A stretch of 17,263 nucleotides of DNA from Leptospira sp. (GCA_025457985.1 JALOTI010000003.1:1-17263), one strand, 5' to 3'. Shown: positions 8,037 to 15,905, counted from the stretch's first letter. Notes: a model not told the origin generated them from the sequence alone. Translations and numbers: made by a program.

Positions 8037-10304
8037 TTACAGTTTGTGGTATTTTTTCATAATATCGTAGGCGTAAAAGTTCGAGACAACGATTCGGCAA
8101 TAATCCCGAGACTCCTTAACGGGCAGATCCTCCAAAAAATGGTTAAAATCTCCTCGATAGACTTGTTTTTTCCACTTTCTTAGGTTACCAGGTCCTCCGT
8201 TGTATGCGATGGATGCCCATTTCAATTCGTTCTCGTTCGACTTTAGGAGGTAGGCGAGAAATTTTGTCCCCAAGCGAATTGAGGTGTTTGGTTCATAAAG
8301 GGAATAACTCGTAATGCCCATACGATTTGCAAGTTCCCTTCCTGTTGCAGGCATTATTTGCATTAGCCCACGAGCATTGGATCTTGATGTTGCAGTTTCT
8401 TTAAAAAAGGATTCTTGGCGCATAAGGGCATACACTTGGTCCTCGGAAATGCCGTTTTCTTTTGCATACGACTCCACCAAATTTCTGTGAGGTCTCGGAA
8501 AAATTTTTTGGGAAAGTGCTGTGGGGATAATAATCGGATCATCCGGAATCATATGTCTTTTTAGTAAAGATCGAGTATGAAATGCGGAATAATATGTGTT
8601 ATGTGAAGCGTCTCCAATCCCAACCAGGATTTCGTCTTTTTCTTCTTCAGTAAGATTTTCTTTTTTTACATAATGATTGATGAGGATTAGGCCGAGATGA
8701 TCCTCTCCGACACGGAAATAGTCTTTTGCTAGATTTAATGTTCGGTTCGCTTGAACCTTTGAACTCATATTCGAAAGTCGATTGCTAAGTTCGTAGGATT
8801 CTCTTGGGTATACGAATCCCAAATTTTTTCCAATCAGGGAGGAAGATTCTTCGGGAATTCCAGCGGTATAAGACAGATATTCAAAAAGAGAATCTTTATT
8901 ATAAGTAGGACTATCGGGTTTAGAATTCTGTTTGATAATATCTATAAACTCTTCTCGAATAACCCGTGTATAATATGAGCCTGGACAATAAATATAATAT
9001 CTCTTTAATTCCTTTTTTAATAGGTCTATTTCACCATTTTCTTTGAGGGATCTTAGATACCAGTATACGAGCCTACCTTTTACAGGGAGATTTGGTATTT
9101 CTGAGATAGCCTTTTCAAATTTGGATCTATCTGCATATCGCAGGGACGATCCATTTCGAATGACTAAAAAGTCGATCAATCGATCTTGGTAGAACAGATT
9201 GTACGGAAACTTACTTAAGTAAGCGATCAAATTTTCAAAATATAAACTTGAATCGCCAAGTTTTTCGTAGCTTGCAGCAAAAATTCGATAGTAACCCGCA
9301 TCCTTACCTGGAAAGGATTTTAAAATTTCTATGGCCGTACGTGGTTTGTTTTGTTGGTAAAATTGATCAGCAAGTGTAACAGTCCAAGCAGAATCAAATT
9401 CCGTGAAACTATGATTCGACTGTAAGGTTTTTATCAATTCGTTCGGTTTGTCGAGTTTTGCTAGTTGGAGCGTAAGATTCTTAAAACCTTCATAATAAGA
9501 CAATCTAGTTGAAAACAGATCGGATCTAGATCTTATTATGGCCTCTCGATCTTTTTTTGGTATAGCTGAGATTAGAAGAGAAAGTTCCGATGGTGAGAGT
9601 TTTTGATAAAAATTTGTTCCCTTTAACTGTCCCCATTCCGTAAAAATGGAAAGGATAGTAGAATCTTGGGTTCCATCTTTGGAAAGGCATTTGATCCACT
9701 CTTCCATTCCGCCTTTCTCATCACCAGATATCATTTTTGCTTTTCCAAGGCGGACAAGAGTATCTGGCGTAAACAATAACAACCTCAATGATTCAGGAAC
9801 GGATTCAAGAGTTTTAATTATTTCGGAGTATTGATTGGTTAAGGAAAGAAGACGAATTCTTTCATCTAACATCCTTCTGATGATTGGGTCCTCTTCAAAG
9901 GAAAGTCTTGATAAATACAAAATCTTTTCTTCATTTGAGAGTAGATTTTTTTCAGAAATTTCGGTATACAGTTTCCAGTAACTGAGTTTAAATATTGTGG
10001 TCGGAATTGGCATTGTTTGCGTGAGTATTTTTTTTACTTCACCTGCTGATGTGTCTGTAACAAAAGACCCGCGTACAAGAGAGATAAGATAACGCAACCT
10101 GGTTTCGCGATTTCCGTTAGGTGATTTTTCATGATATTCAATCAGACTATACACCTCACTCTCTCTTGAGGGAGAATTCGTCTTGAATAGAGATTCAATT
10201 TCTGACCATTGGTGGGATTTGATAAGATAGTGTAGATTTGTTTCTGAGCGCAGGGGAAAGATCAAAACCAGAAGAATTCTACTTGCTAACCAAAAATGCC
10301 TCAT
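8037..10304 (-). CDS. Lytic murein transglycosylase (Slt70-like, SLT domain)
   Basis: A 755-residue exported peptidoglycan-cleaving enzyme. Seen: a short signal peptide (MRHFWLASRILLVLIFPLRS), about 550 residues of helical-repeat sequence resembling the superhelical ring of Slt70, and a C-terminal SLT catalytic domain (about 605-755). The domain has RQESFF with the catalytic Glu at 631, SNARGLMQIMPATGREL (642-658) and IAYNGGPGNLRKW (699-711). Such enzymes cut the MurNAc-GlcNAc bond in the periplasm and leave 1,6-anhydro ends. The protein is somewhat longer than E. coli Slt (about 645 residues), mostly in the helical part. The ATG at 10304 is preceded by AGGAAG at good spacing. The gene is divergent from the unknown gene at 10,352 across 47 bp. 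It is the first gene of the minus-strand run, but the 68-bp gap to gltA may separate their transcription. Confidence 0.92.
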   Translation of the reverse strand: MRHFWLASRILLVLIFPLRSETNLHYLIKSHQWSEIESLFKTNSPSRESEVYSLIEYHEKSPNGNRETRLRYLISLVRGSFVTDTSAGEVKKILTQTMPIPTTIFKLSYWKLYTEISEKNLLSNEEKILYLSRLSFEEDPIIRRMLDERIRLLSLTNQYSEIIKTLESVPESLRLLLFTPDTLVRLGKAKMISGDEKGGMEEWIKCLSKDGTQDSTILSIFTEWGQLKGTNFYQKLSPSELSLLISAIPKKDREAIIRSRSDLFSTRLSYYEGFKNLTLQLAKLDKPNELIKTLQSNHSFTEFDSAWTVTLADQFYQQNKPRTAIEILKSFPGKDAGYYRIFAASYEKLGDSSLYFENLIAYLSKFPYNLFYQDRLIDFLVIRNGSSLRYADRSKFEKAISEIPNLPVKGRLVYWYLRSLKENGEIDLLKKELKRYYIYCPGSYYTRVIREEFIDIIKQNSKPDSPTYNKDSLFEYLSYTAGIPEESSSLIGKNLGFVYPRESYELSNRLSNMSSKVQANRTLNLAKDYFRVGEDHLGLILINHYVKKENLTEEEKDEILVGIGDASHNTYYSAFHTRSLLKRHMIPDDPIIIPTALSQKIFPRPHRNLVESYAKENGISEDQVYALMRQESFFKETATSRSNARGLMQIMPATGRELANRMGITSYSLYEPNTSIRLGTKFLAYLLKSNENELKWASIAYNGGPGNLRKWKKQVYRGDFNHFLEDLPVKESRDYCRIVVSNFYAYDIMKKYHKL

Positions 10305-10351
10305 GCATACTTCCTAGTATTACGAATTTATAGAGGGAAGGTTCCCTCCTT
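10305..10351. promoter_or_regulatory. Divergent intergenic region, probable promoters for both directions
   Basis: These 47 bp separate two divergently transcribed genes, so promoters for both must lie here or extend into the coding starts. An AT-rich core around 10,321-10,332 reads TATAAA on the minus strand, a possible -10 box for the transglycosylase gene, with only a weak -35 candidate. The right half is occupied by the GAGGGAA/TTCCCTC inverted repeat. No box is convincing alone. Confidence 0.35.
10333..10348 (+). repeat. 7-bp inverted repeat next to a start codon, with an anti-Shine-Dalgarno-like arm
   Basis: GAGGGAA at 10,333-10,339 and TTCCCTC at 10,342-10,348 are perfect reverse complements with a 2-base spacer; as RNA this could fold with a 6-bp stem and a 4-base loop. 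The left arm holds the only purine-rich ribosome-site candidate (GGGAAGG) for the ATG at 10,352. The right arm runs into CCTCCTT, which matches the 3' end of 16S rRNA rather than its complement. The element could be an operator palindrome for the divergent genes or an RNA switch hiding the ribosome site. Confidence 0.4.
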
Positions 10352-11542
10352 ATGAGCTCACAAACCGAAATGAAACTTTCTTGGCCCGAGATCCGATTGG
10401 AATATTTTCCGCAAAAGGAAGAAACATCCCAAGAATCTATATGGAGCGAGTTACGTTCCTTCTTCCAAGGGAGTGGGGAACGTTTTGCAAACTACTTAAC
10501 CTACATATCGACAGATTTTTATGGTGGGATCAACCTTTGTTCCATTTTAGGAGAAAATTCCGAGAAAGCCACATTTCATGAGCCATTGTTGGTTTCCCCC
10601 GGCGAATTTCCTATATCTGCATTGGATTCAATTTGGGAAAAATGCAAAAATCATGAATTTGAAGAATTAGACAGAGAAGATTTTGAACTTTTAGGATTCG
10701 CATTTCTTTATACCGGTAGGGTTGAGGATTTTACAGGTTGGGTGATTCTTTCCGAAAAAACATTTGGACTTACTGATGATTCTAAAAGATTTTTAAATGC
10801 AATTGGATGGAGAAAAGATTCGATCCCTTATTCAGATACCGCATTGCATGCATTAGTTGAATTTTCAAATGGAAGTATTTCAGAACAAGAAATCGAAATT
10901 CTTATCGAATCACTTTTTCAGAAAGGGTTTTGGCAAGTTGGTGGAGTTCTTTTTTCTCTTATCCAACGCAATCTTCTCGCTGGTGAAAAAAGTTTTCGGG
11001 TTTGGAAATTCCTTTTGGGATTGTATTCCGAATTTTTGCAATGGGAAAAAGAGTATTTTTTGGATGTTTCGATCGGAAAACTTCCTCCTTTTTATGCTCT
11101 TCGCCAGGCAAAAAAATATCTAACGAACGAGGAATTTTTATCCTACAAAGAAAAATTGAGTGTAAGCCTTCGAGGAGAGTGGAAACAATCAGAGGCTTTG
11201 GGATATGATCTTAATTTACAGTTAGATCCATTACTTGAAATCATAAATGGATATGAGGCTGGCGGTGAGGAGTTCTTTCAACAACTATTAGTAAAACAAA
11301 AACAAATGCCTTATTCTTTCATCGCAAATCTTTTGTTAGCTACAATTTACTTTCGAAAAAAAGAAGATTCAGTTTTTTTGATTCATTATGAAAAGTCTGG
11401 GAGATTAAAATACCTTCCGATACCATTGTTTTTTTATGCACGGGTTTTACATCGAACTGGTAAATCGGATCTTGCAGAGAGCATAGAACTTGCATTGCAG
11501 GATCGTAAAATTCGAATTCAGTTACCAAAGGGTTGGGATTAA
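10352..11542 (+). CDS. Unrecognised cytosolic protein, partly TPR-like helical
   Basis: I do not recognise this 396-residue protein. It has no signal peptide, membrane segment or catalytic motif. The sequence is acidic and aromatic-rich and mostly helical by appearance. The C-terminal third (about 325-386) has paired amphipathic helices reminiscent of a tetratricopeptide repeat (LLLATIYFRKKEDS, then FYARVLHRTGKSDLAESIELAL), which would suit a protein-binding role. The ATG at 10,352 is preceded by GGGAAGG about 10 bases away, inside an inverted repeat. The stop TAA shares its last base with the ATG of the next gene (TAATG), so the two are very probably made together. Composition and codon use look like those of the neighbours, so I see no sign of transfer. 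Real gene: confident. Function: unknown. Confidence 0.75.
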   Translation: MSSQTEMKLSWPEIRLEYFPQKEETSQESIWSELRSFFQGSGERFANYLTYISTDFYGGINLCSILGENSEKATFHEPLLVSPGEFPISALDSIWEKCKNHEFEELDREDFELLGFAFLYTGRVEDFTGWVILSEKTFGLTDDSKRFLNAIGWRKDSIPYSDTALHALVEFSNGSISEQEIEILIESLFQKGFWQVGGVLFSLIQRNLLAGEKSFRVWKFLLGLYSEFLQWEKEYFLDVSIGKLPPFYALRQAKKYLTNEEFLSYKEKLSVSLRGEWKQSEALGYDLNLQLDPLLEIINGYEAGGEEFFQQLLVKQKQMPYSFIANLLLATIYFRKKEDSVFLIHYEKSGRLKYLPIPLFFYARVLHRTGKSDLAESIELALQDRKIRIQLPKGWD

Positions 11543-12315
11543 TGCCACTTTCCCAGGAACAAATTTTAGAACTCTCCAAGCTTCAGAAGATGCTTCGGAA
11601 TCTAGAAAAAATTGAAAAAAATGCCAAAAACGATCTCCAAAAAGAAAGGGTTGCCTTTGATATTGAAAGATATCGGAAAAGGATGCAAGAAGTCTCTCCA
11701 GAAGGAATTCCAGATAACTTAGAGCAGACGATTAGAAATGTAAAGGCAAGGGCAGAAGATCCGTCAAAAGTTAAACATAAGATCATATCTCAATACCCAG
11801 TTATGAAAATTTCACCCAATTCTAATGACAGTGAGATAAACCAAATCGGGACCTTAATCAATATTATGGATTTGGAATATATACCAATTTTGGGTGACGC
11901 TCATATTAAGTTTGATTACTCTCATGCTACGGAACGGGATACCGTTCTTAAATACATGGAAAATTTAAGAAGGAATATGAAAATCTTGGTTGAGACTGTA
12001 GAAGAGTACGCCGCAGCAGACAAACAGGAGTTTCGTGAACAGCTTTCTCGGATGAAAAACAAACAGTCTCGTATTTTTATCGCTGAGTCTTTTGACACGA
12101 TGACAAAGTTTCAGGAGTTTTTAAGGGCCGTAAATGCGGACATTCATGAAGGAGTGAATGTTATTATGAATATGGAAGAGCCCCTTAAATTCAATCCTAG
12201 GTTCGAAAAAGCCACTGTTTTAGAGGGTAGGTCGATTATGGAGGGTCTCCGTGAATTTCAGGAATTTGTGGATGAAACCTGTGATCTGATCAAACTCCCT
12301 TCTTTTAGAAAGTAA
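11542..12315 (+). CDS. Unrecognised coiled-coil protein
   Basis: I do not recognise this 257-residue protein. The first ~60 residues form a Lys/Glu-rich amphipathic helix with a coiled-coil look (LQKMLRNLEKIEKNAKNDL). A mixed region follows with ISQYPVMKISP (86-96) and GTLINIMDLEYIPILGDAHIKFDYSH (104-129), then long charged helices (about 130-257) that include QEFREQLSRMKNKQSRIFIAES. No membrane segment, signal peptide or enzymatic motif is visible, so a cytosolic structural or adaptor role is possible. I chose the ATG at 11,542, which overlaps the upstream stop by one base (TAATG); an in-frame TTG at 11,533 would add three residues inside the upstream gene and is less likely. Its tight coupling to the equally unknown upstream gene suggests a shared complex or process. 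Confidence 0.75.
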   Translation: MPLSQEQILELSKLQKMLRNLEKIEKNAKNDLQKERVAFDIERYRKRMQEVSPEGIPDNLEQTIRNVKARAEDPSKVKHKIISQYPVMKISPNSNDSEINQIGTLINIMDLEYIPILGDAHIKFDYSHATERDTVLKYMENLRRNMKILVETVEEYAAADKQEFREQLSRMKNKQSRIFIAESFDTMTKFQEFLRAVNADIHEGVNVIMNMEEPLKFNPRFEKATVLEGRSIMEGLREFQEFVDETCDLIKLPSFRK

Positions 12316-12384
12316 AAAAACCTTTTCATTCTTGGGCTTTCTGGCCAGACTGTGAAAAATCACACTGAACGGATCCGAAACGGC

Positions 12385-12825
12385 ATGGCATTAGTCAAAA
12401 ATCAAACAGAAGTTACCAATTCCACGATTGGAGAAAACTCCTATTTTAACGGAAAGTTTTTCATCAACGGTTCCCTTAAGATTGACGGAAAATTTGAGGG
12501 AAAATCCCTCCAAGCGGAGCATCTTTACATTGGCGTTACTGGCAAGGTAAAGACAAATATCACTGCTGCGAGTGTTATCGTGGAAGGCATTATTGTAGGA
12601 AACGTTACAGCGAGAAACCGAGTTATGCTCCTCCCAACTTCCAAAATTTTGGGAGATATCAAAACTCCAGAACTTATCATTCAAAATGGGGTTATCTTGG
12701 AAGGCCGTTGCATGATTTCCAATGACCTCAAACACAGTGCAAAGGATCTGATTGAGCTAGAATATTCAAAAGATTCTCTAAGCGTTGAGAAAATCTTTGG
12801 GAAACAGCCAAATTCCAAAGAATAA
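12385..12825 (+). CDS. Bactofilin (polymer-forming cytoskeletal protein)
   Basis: A 146-residue bactofilin (DUF583). Seen: a short polar N-terminus (MALVKNQTEVTNSTIGENSY), then the repeating beta-helix core with the typical pattern INGSLKIDGKFEGK (27-40), EHLYIGVTGKVKTNI (45-59), ASVIVEGIIVGNVTARNRVML (62-82) and SKILGDIKTPELIIQNGVILEG (86-107), and a charged tail. Bactofilins self-assemble into filaments at the inner membrane and organise cell-wall enzymes or cell shape; in spirochaetes they are linked to helical morphology. Start choice is uncertain: GTG at 12,352 would add 11 residues (MKNHTERIRNG), and neither start has a clear ribosome site. I prefer the ATG because bactofilins usually begin shortly before the first beta turn. 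The next gene, PdxA-like, begins on the base after this stop. Confidence 0.9.
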   Translation: MALVKNQTEVTNSTIGENSYFNGKFFINGSLKIDGKFEGKSLQAEHLYIGVTGKVKTNITAASVIVEGIIVGNVTARNRVMLLPTSKILGDIKTPELIIQNGVILEGRCMISNDLKHSAKDLIELEYSKDSLSVEKIFGKQPNSKE

Positions 12826-13755
12826 TTGAAAACGATCCTGATTTCAGAGGGGGACCCTACCAGTATCAATTATGAGCTGCTGGAAAAGTCCCAACCTCTA
12901 TTGAAGCGCCTCGCAAAATCGCACCGCATCCTCCTCATTCGAGGGAACCATAACATACATACAAAGTTCTTTGCAGAAACAGAGATACCACCACGGAGTA
13001 TGGGACTCTTTCAAATCACAGCAAAGGCAGAGAAACACAAACTCAAACTAGGGAAACCTTCCCTCGAGTCTGGTATGGTGGCTTTCCAATCGTTCCAAAG
13101 AGCAATGGAACTGCAAAAAGCTACAAAAGCAGATCTCCTGACGCTTCCTCTATCGAAGGAATGGGTAAAAAAAGCTGGTTACACAGATTTTCGGGGCCAT
13201 ACGGAATCGCTTGCCGATTTCTTTGCCCGCGAGACATTTATGATGATGACAGGTCCCAGATGGAAGGTGGTTCCGCTCACAACCCATGTTCCGCTTAAAG
13301 ATGTCGTTACGGAGCTCAAACGATTTCCCTGGGAGTCCTTTGCACGCGCACTAGAATCCTCTAAGTTTTCCAAAAAGAAAAAAATTGGATTCCTAGGTCT
13401 AAACCCGCACGCAGGGGAGGGAGGGAAGATTGGCGGCGAAGAAATCGAAATACTAAAGCCCGCTATGGAATTTTTGTCACTTCGCGGGTGGAAGGTCGAA
13501 GGCCCTCTTTCTGCCGATTCCGCATTTTTGCCAGGAACTCCTAAAGTGGATCTCATCCTTGCTTGTTACCACGACCAGGGCCTCATTCCTTTCAAACTAC
13601 TGGAGGGAAAAAAAGGGATCAATCGTACTCTTGGTCTCGACTTTCGACGGGTTTCACCCGATCATGGGACCGCGTTCGGAATTGCCGGGAAGGGAATTGC
13701 GGACCCAACTTCGGTTTTGTCCTGTTTAGAAATTTTGACCGAGGGAACAAAATGA
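12826..13755 (+). CDS. pdxA: PdxA-family 4-hydroxythreonine-4-phosphate dehydrogenase
   Basis: A 309-residue PdxA-type enzyme. Known role: NAD-dependent oxidation of 4-phosphohydroxy-L-threonine, whose product is used by PdxJ to make pyridoxine 5'-phosphate. Seen: the three metal-binding histidines in LTTHVPLKDV (His154), GLNPHAGEGGKIGG (His195) and ACYHDQGLIPFK (His249); RGHTESLADFF (123-133) for substrate phosphate; and SPDHGTAFGIAGKGIADPTS (277-296). All match the E. coli enzyme closely. The N-terminal loop is divergent: EGDPTSINYELL here, where most PdxA proteins have a Gly-Ile-Gly turn. The protein is about 20 residues shorter than E. coli PdxA (329). The start is TTG at 12,826, directly after the bactofilin stop codon, with no clear ribosome site, so coupling is likely. 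Its stop overlaps the next ATG as ATGA. Family certain; the exact substrate is probable. Confidence 0.92.
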   Translation: MKTILISEGDPTSINYELLEKSQPLLKRLAKSHRILLIRGNHNIHTKFFAETEIPPRSMGLFQITAKAEKHKLKLGKPSLESGMVAFQSFQRAMELQKATKADLLTLPLSKEWVKKAGYTDFRGHTESLADFFARETFMMMTGPRWKVVPLTTHVPLKDVVTELKRFPWESFARALESSKFSKKKKIGFLGLNPHAGEGGKIGGEEIEILKPAMEFLSLRGWKVEGPLSADSAFLPGTPKVDLILACYHDQGLIPFKLLEGKKGINRTLGLDFRRVSPDHGTAFGIAGKGIADPTSVLSCLEILTEGTK

Positions 13756-14180
13756 ATCTTTTGGAAGCTCTTGCACTCCCTGTCCTTTTCCTTTGGTTTG
13801 TCGGTCTACTTCTGACCTTGTTTCGAAAAGACTTGGAACCTCATTGGAAGTTTTTTTTCTTCCTTGTGTTTTGCTTTTATATGGTTCAGTTCTTTCCTGA
13901 ATTTTGGCTGGGGGTATCTCGTTTCCAACTGAATCCAAAAGCTGAGTTTCGATTGTGGATTTCGTTTTTGGGACCTGCTACGTATGTATTTTTATTCTTT
14001 CTATGGCCCCTAGTCCTAATCCGAATCTATTATTCGGCTTCCAATCAGTTGAGTAAAACTCTGATCCCAGTACTTGCGTATGGGACAGTGGTATATTGGG
14101 CATTATTTTTCCTTTGGAGTTTTTACTCTAAAGAGATAAATGATTGGCTAAACAGCATTCTTTCAATTCAATCAAAATAG
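13752..14180 (+). CDS. Small four-helix membrane protein, unrecognised
   Basis: A 142-residue integral membrane protein I do not recognise. Four hydrophobic segments are visible: about 5-23 ([19 protein letters not shown]), 32-49 ([16 protein letters not shown]), 69-90 ([22 protein letters not shown]) and 104-122 ([19 protein letters not shown]). Short charged loops separate them and there is no long soluble domain. Phe, Trp and Leu are very frequent. The ATG at 13,752 overlaps the pdxA stop as ATGA and has a GAGGGA ribosome site seven bases upstream, which fixes the start; the frame is open further upstream only inside pdxA. The DegT-type aminotransferase gene starts 8 bp after its stop. It could be a small transporter-like or scaffold protein of the inner membrane, but nothing identifies it. 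Confidence 0.75.
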   Translation: MNLLEALALPVLFLWFVGLLLTLFRKDLEPHWKFFFFLVFCFYMVQFFPEFWLGVSRFQLNPKAEFRLWISFLGPATYVFLFFLWPLVLIRIYYSASNQLSKTLIPVLAYGTVVYWALFFLWSFYSKEINDWLNSILSIQSK

Positions 14181-14188
14181 GTAGAAAA

Positions 14189-15310
14189 ATGGCAGTTCCT
14201 TTTATAGATATCAAAAGATTTGAAGATGGATTCCTCGATGAGTGGAATGAAAAAGTCAAACAAATGTCGGCAAACGCTCAGTTCATTGGTGGCAATGAAG
14301 TTACCGAACTGGAATCAAATTTAGCTAAGTTTGCAGAAACAAAATTTGCAATTGCATGTGCAAATGGTACGGATGCCCTTCAGCTCGCCCTCCGTGCAGT
14401 AGGTGTCGGACGCGGTGATAAAGTTCTGTTACCAGACTCTACATTCTGGGCAACTTTTGAAGCAGTAGTAAACGTAGGTGCGGACCCTTTCACGATTGAT
14501 ACAAATCCAGTCGATCTTCAGATGGATTTAAGTACTTTTAAAGCAGCAGTCTTAAAAGTAAAACCAAAGGCGGCTCTTGTTGTACATCTTTACGGTTGGG
14601 GAACTGGAGATATTATAGAACTCAGAGAGTTTTGCAAAAACAACCAAGTTGCGCTTATTGAAGATGGTGCACAGTGTTTTGGGGTAAAATTTAAGGGTAG
14701 CTCTTTATACAAGGATGCATTGATCTCCACTACAAGTTTTTATCCTGCGAAAGTGTTAGGTGCGGCTGGTGACGGGGGTGCAGTGTTCACAAACGATGAG
14801 GAGTTATCGGTTGTTACTCGAAGACTCGTGAATCATGGTAGGACCTCGCATTATGAACATGGAATCGTGGGCTGGAATTCGCGGTTAGATAGTTTACAAG
14901 CAGCTTTTTTAAATCTATCATTAAAACATTTAAACAAACGAATTGAATCACGAAAAAAATCTCAAAATATCTACTACAAAACTTTACCTAGTTTGGGAAT
15001 ACAGCCAATCCACCCTCCAAAGGATTATGATGAAAATGGGTATTGTAATGTAACTTTGGTTTCACCAGAAGAAAGACCAAAGATAGAGGCTGTATTGAAG
15101 GAAAAGGGCATTGGATTTGGAAATATATATCCTGGGGCTATGTCAGATCAACCAGGCGCAAAACCACATTTAATAGAAAGATTTGGGGACAAGTTTGAAG
15201 CTCGAAGGATCTCAAAATCAGTTTTAAACTTTCCGCTATTTGCCTATATGACAGATTCTGAGTTAGATGAAGTTTTCTCGGCTATCTCCGAGTATAATAA
15301 ATCAAAATAA
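14189..15310 (+). CDS. DegT/DnrJ/EryC1/StrS-family PLP aminotransferase
   Basis: A 373-residue fold-type I PLP enzyme of the sugar-aminotransferase class. Seen: [12 protein letters not shown] at the N-terminus, the cofactor-phosphate segment [20 protein letters not shown] (58-77), [12 protein letters not shown] (82-93), IEDGAQCFG with the pyridine-contacting Asp159 (157-165), and the Schiff-base lysine at 188 in [18 protein letters not shown] (182-199). NHGR and [14 protein letters not shown] further on are typical. Family members usually move an amino group from Glu to a keto-sugar nucleotide for surface polysaccharide or glycan synthesis; the sugar cannot be read here. I chose the ATG at 14,189, 8 bp after the upstream stop and preceded by AGGTAG; an earlier TTG in frame lies inside the upstream gene. 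It needs PLP, the end product of the pathway containing PdxA, encoded two genes upstream; the link may be incidental. No other sugar-nucleotide gene is in view. Confidence 0.9.
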   Translation: MAVPFIDIKRFEDGFLDEWNEKVKQMSANAQFIGGNEVTELESNLAKFAETKFAIACANGTDALQLALRAVGVGRGDKVLLPDSTFWATFEAVVNVGADPFTIDTNPVDLQMDLSTFKAAVLKVKPKAALVVHLYGWGTGDIIELREFCKNNQVALIEDGAQCFGVKFKGSSLYKDALISTTSFYPAKVLGAAGDGGAVFTNDEELSVVTRRLVNHGRTSHYEHGIVGWNSRLDSLQAAFLNLSLKHLNKRIESRKKSQNIYYKTLPSLGIQPIHPPKDYDENGYCNVTLVSPEERPKIEAVLKEKGIGFGNIYPGAMSDQPGAKPHLIERFGDKFEARRISKSVLNFPLFAYMTDSELDEVFSAISEYNKSK

Positions 15311-15368
15311 AATCCGAAGATAATAATTCTGGCTTTGGAAATAGAAATTAGGTGAGAATGATCATAGA
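15311..15368. other. Intergenic gap before the anchored protein gene
   Basis: A 58-bp AT-rich gap after the aminotransferase gene. No hairpin with a T-run is visible, so there is no clear terminator. The only distinct element is the AGGTGAG ribosome site at 15,350-15,356. It is followed at once by an ATG at 15,358 in another frame that opens a 7-codon reading frame (MIIEWKK) overlapping the start of the real gene at 15,369. Confidence 0.4.
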
Positions 15369-15905
15369 ATGGAAAAAATAAGAATCGGCGTTTTTTTGTT
15401 TTTTCTATTGATATTGGCCGTACTTACGTTTAGCCTAACAAAAAGTATGCGATTTTACGAGGGTTATGAAGTGACTGTTGAATCAACAGACTCTTCTGAA
15501 AAGGATAAACAACCCTTGTCCTCTGATACTTTAGATTTGGAAGATGGTAACGGTAAAGTATATTGGAAACAATTTTTCGTTTATCCTCTAGGCTTAGTCA
15601 CAGAGCCAGGCGGAATTGGGCCTGATGGCTATATTTCTCATGCGAGGAATATTTATTTTGTGAATCTAAAGTCTGGGTCAGTAAAAAAATTGTTTCCTCG
15701 AGATATTTATGTTTGGGATTTTTTTCCTGGAGAATTTACAAAAAAAATCACATCCAATAATATTGACGAACCCAAAGAAGAGGTTCTCACGATCGAAAAA
15801 AAGATGATTCTGATTGCTGTCACAGAGGATAGCAATGGTGACGGATTTCTAAACCAAAAGGACTATACTCATTCTGTCAATCTTCATTTTCATATTTCTG
15901 CTTGA
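15369..15905 (+). CDS. Membrane-anchored protein with EF-hand-like loop, probably cut at an assembly junction
   Basis: An open frame of 178 residues. Seen: an N-terminal hydrophobic signal or anchor (about 6-24, GVFLFFLLILAVLTFSL), a Ser/Asp/Glu-rich linker (36-62), a beta-rich domain (63-150) with FFVYPLGLVTEPGGIGPDGYISHARNIYF split over 69-97, and a canonical calcium-loop pattern DSNGDGFLNQKD (154-165) with Asp, Asn, Asp, Asn and Asp at positions 1, 3, 5, 9 and 12. The protein should be periplasmic or surface-exposed. I do not recognise the family. The residues after KDY (167-178) look unlike the rest and coincide with a change in base composition; the true protein probably continued, and the stop at 15,905 is likely accidental. 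The ATG at 15,369 has AGGTGAG 12 bases upstream. Real gene: confident. Full length: doubtful. Confidence 0.65.
   Translation: MEKIRIGVFLFFLLILAVLTFSLTKSMRFYEGYEVTVESTDSSEKDKQPLSSDTLDLEDGNGKVYWKQFFVYPLGLVTEPGGIGPDGYISHARNIYFVNLKSGSVKKLFPRDIYVWDFFPGEFTKKITSNNIDEPKEEVLTIEKKMILIAVTEDSNGDGFLNQKDYTHSVNLHFHISA

Noticed and set aside
12341..12348. CTGGCCAG palindrome upstream of the bactofilin gene
   Set aside because: An 8-bp palindrome with no loop space or partner motif is expected by chance in a region this long.
12391..12735. 114-codon minus-strand frame opposite the bactofilin gene
   Set aside because: It is the antisense of the conserved bactofilin repeats, with no independent support.
13179..13556. 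125-codon minus-strand frame opposite pdxA
   Set aside because: It lies wholly over the conserved PdxA active-site region on the other strand and is Pro/Ser/Arg-rich, as expected for a shadow frame.
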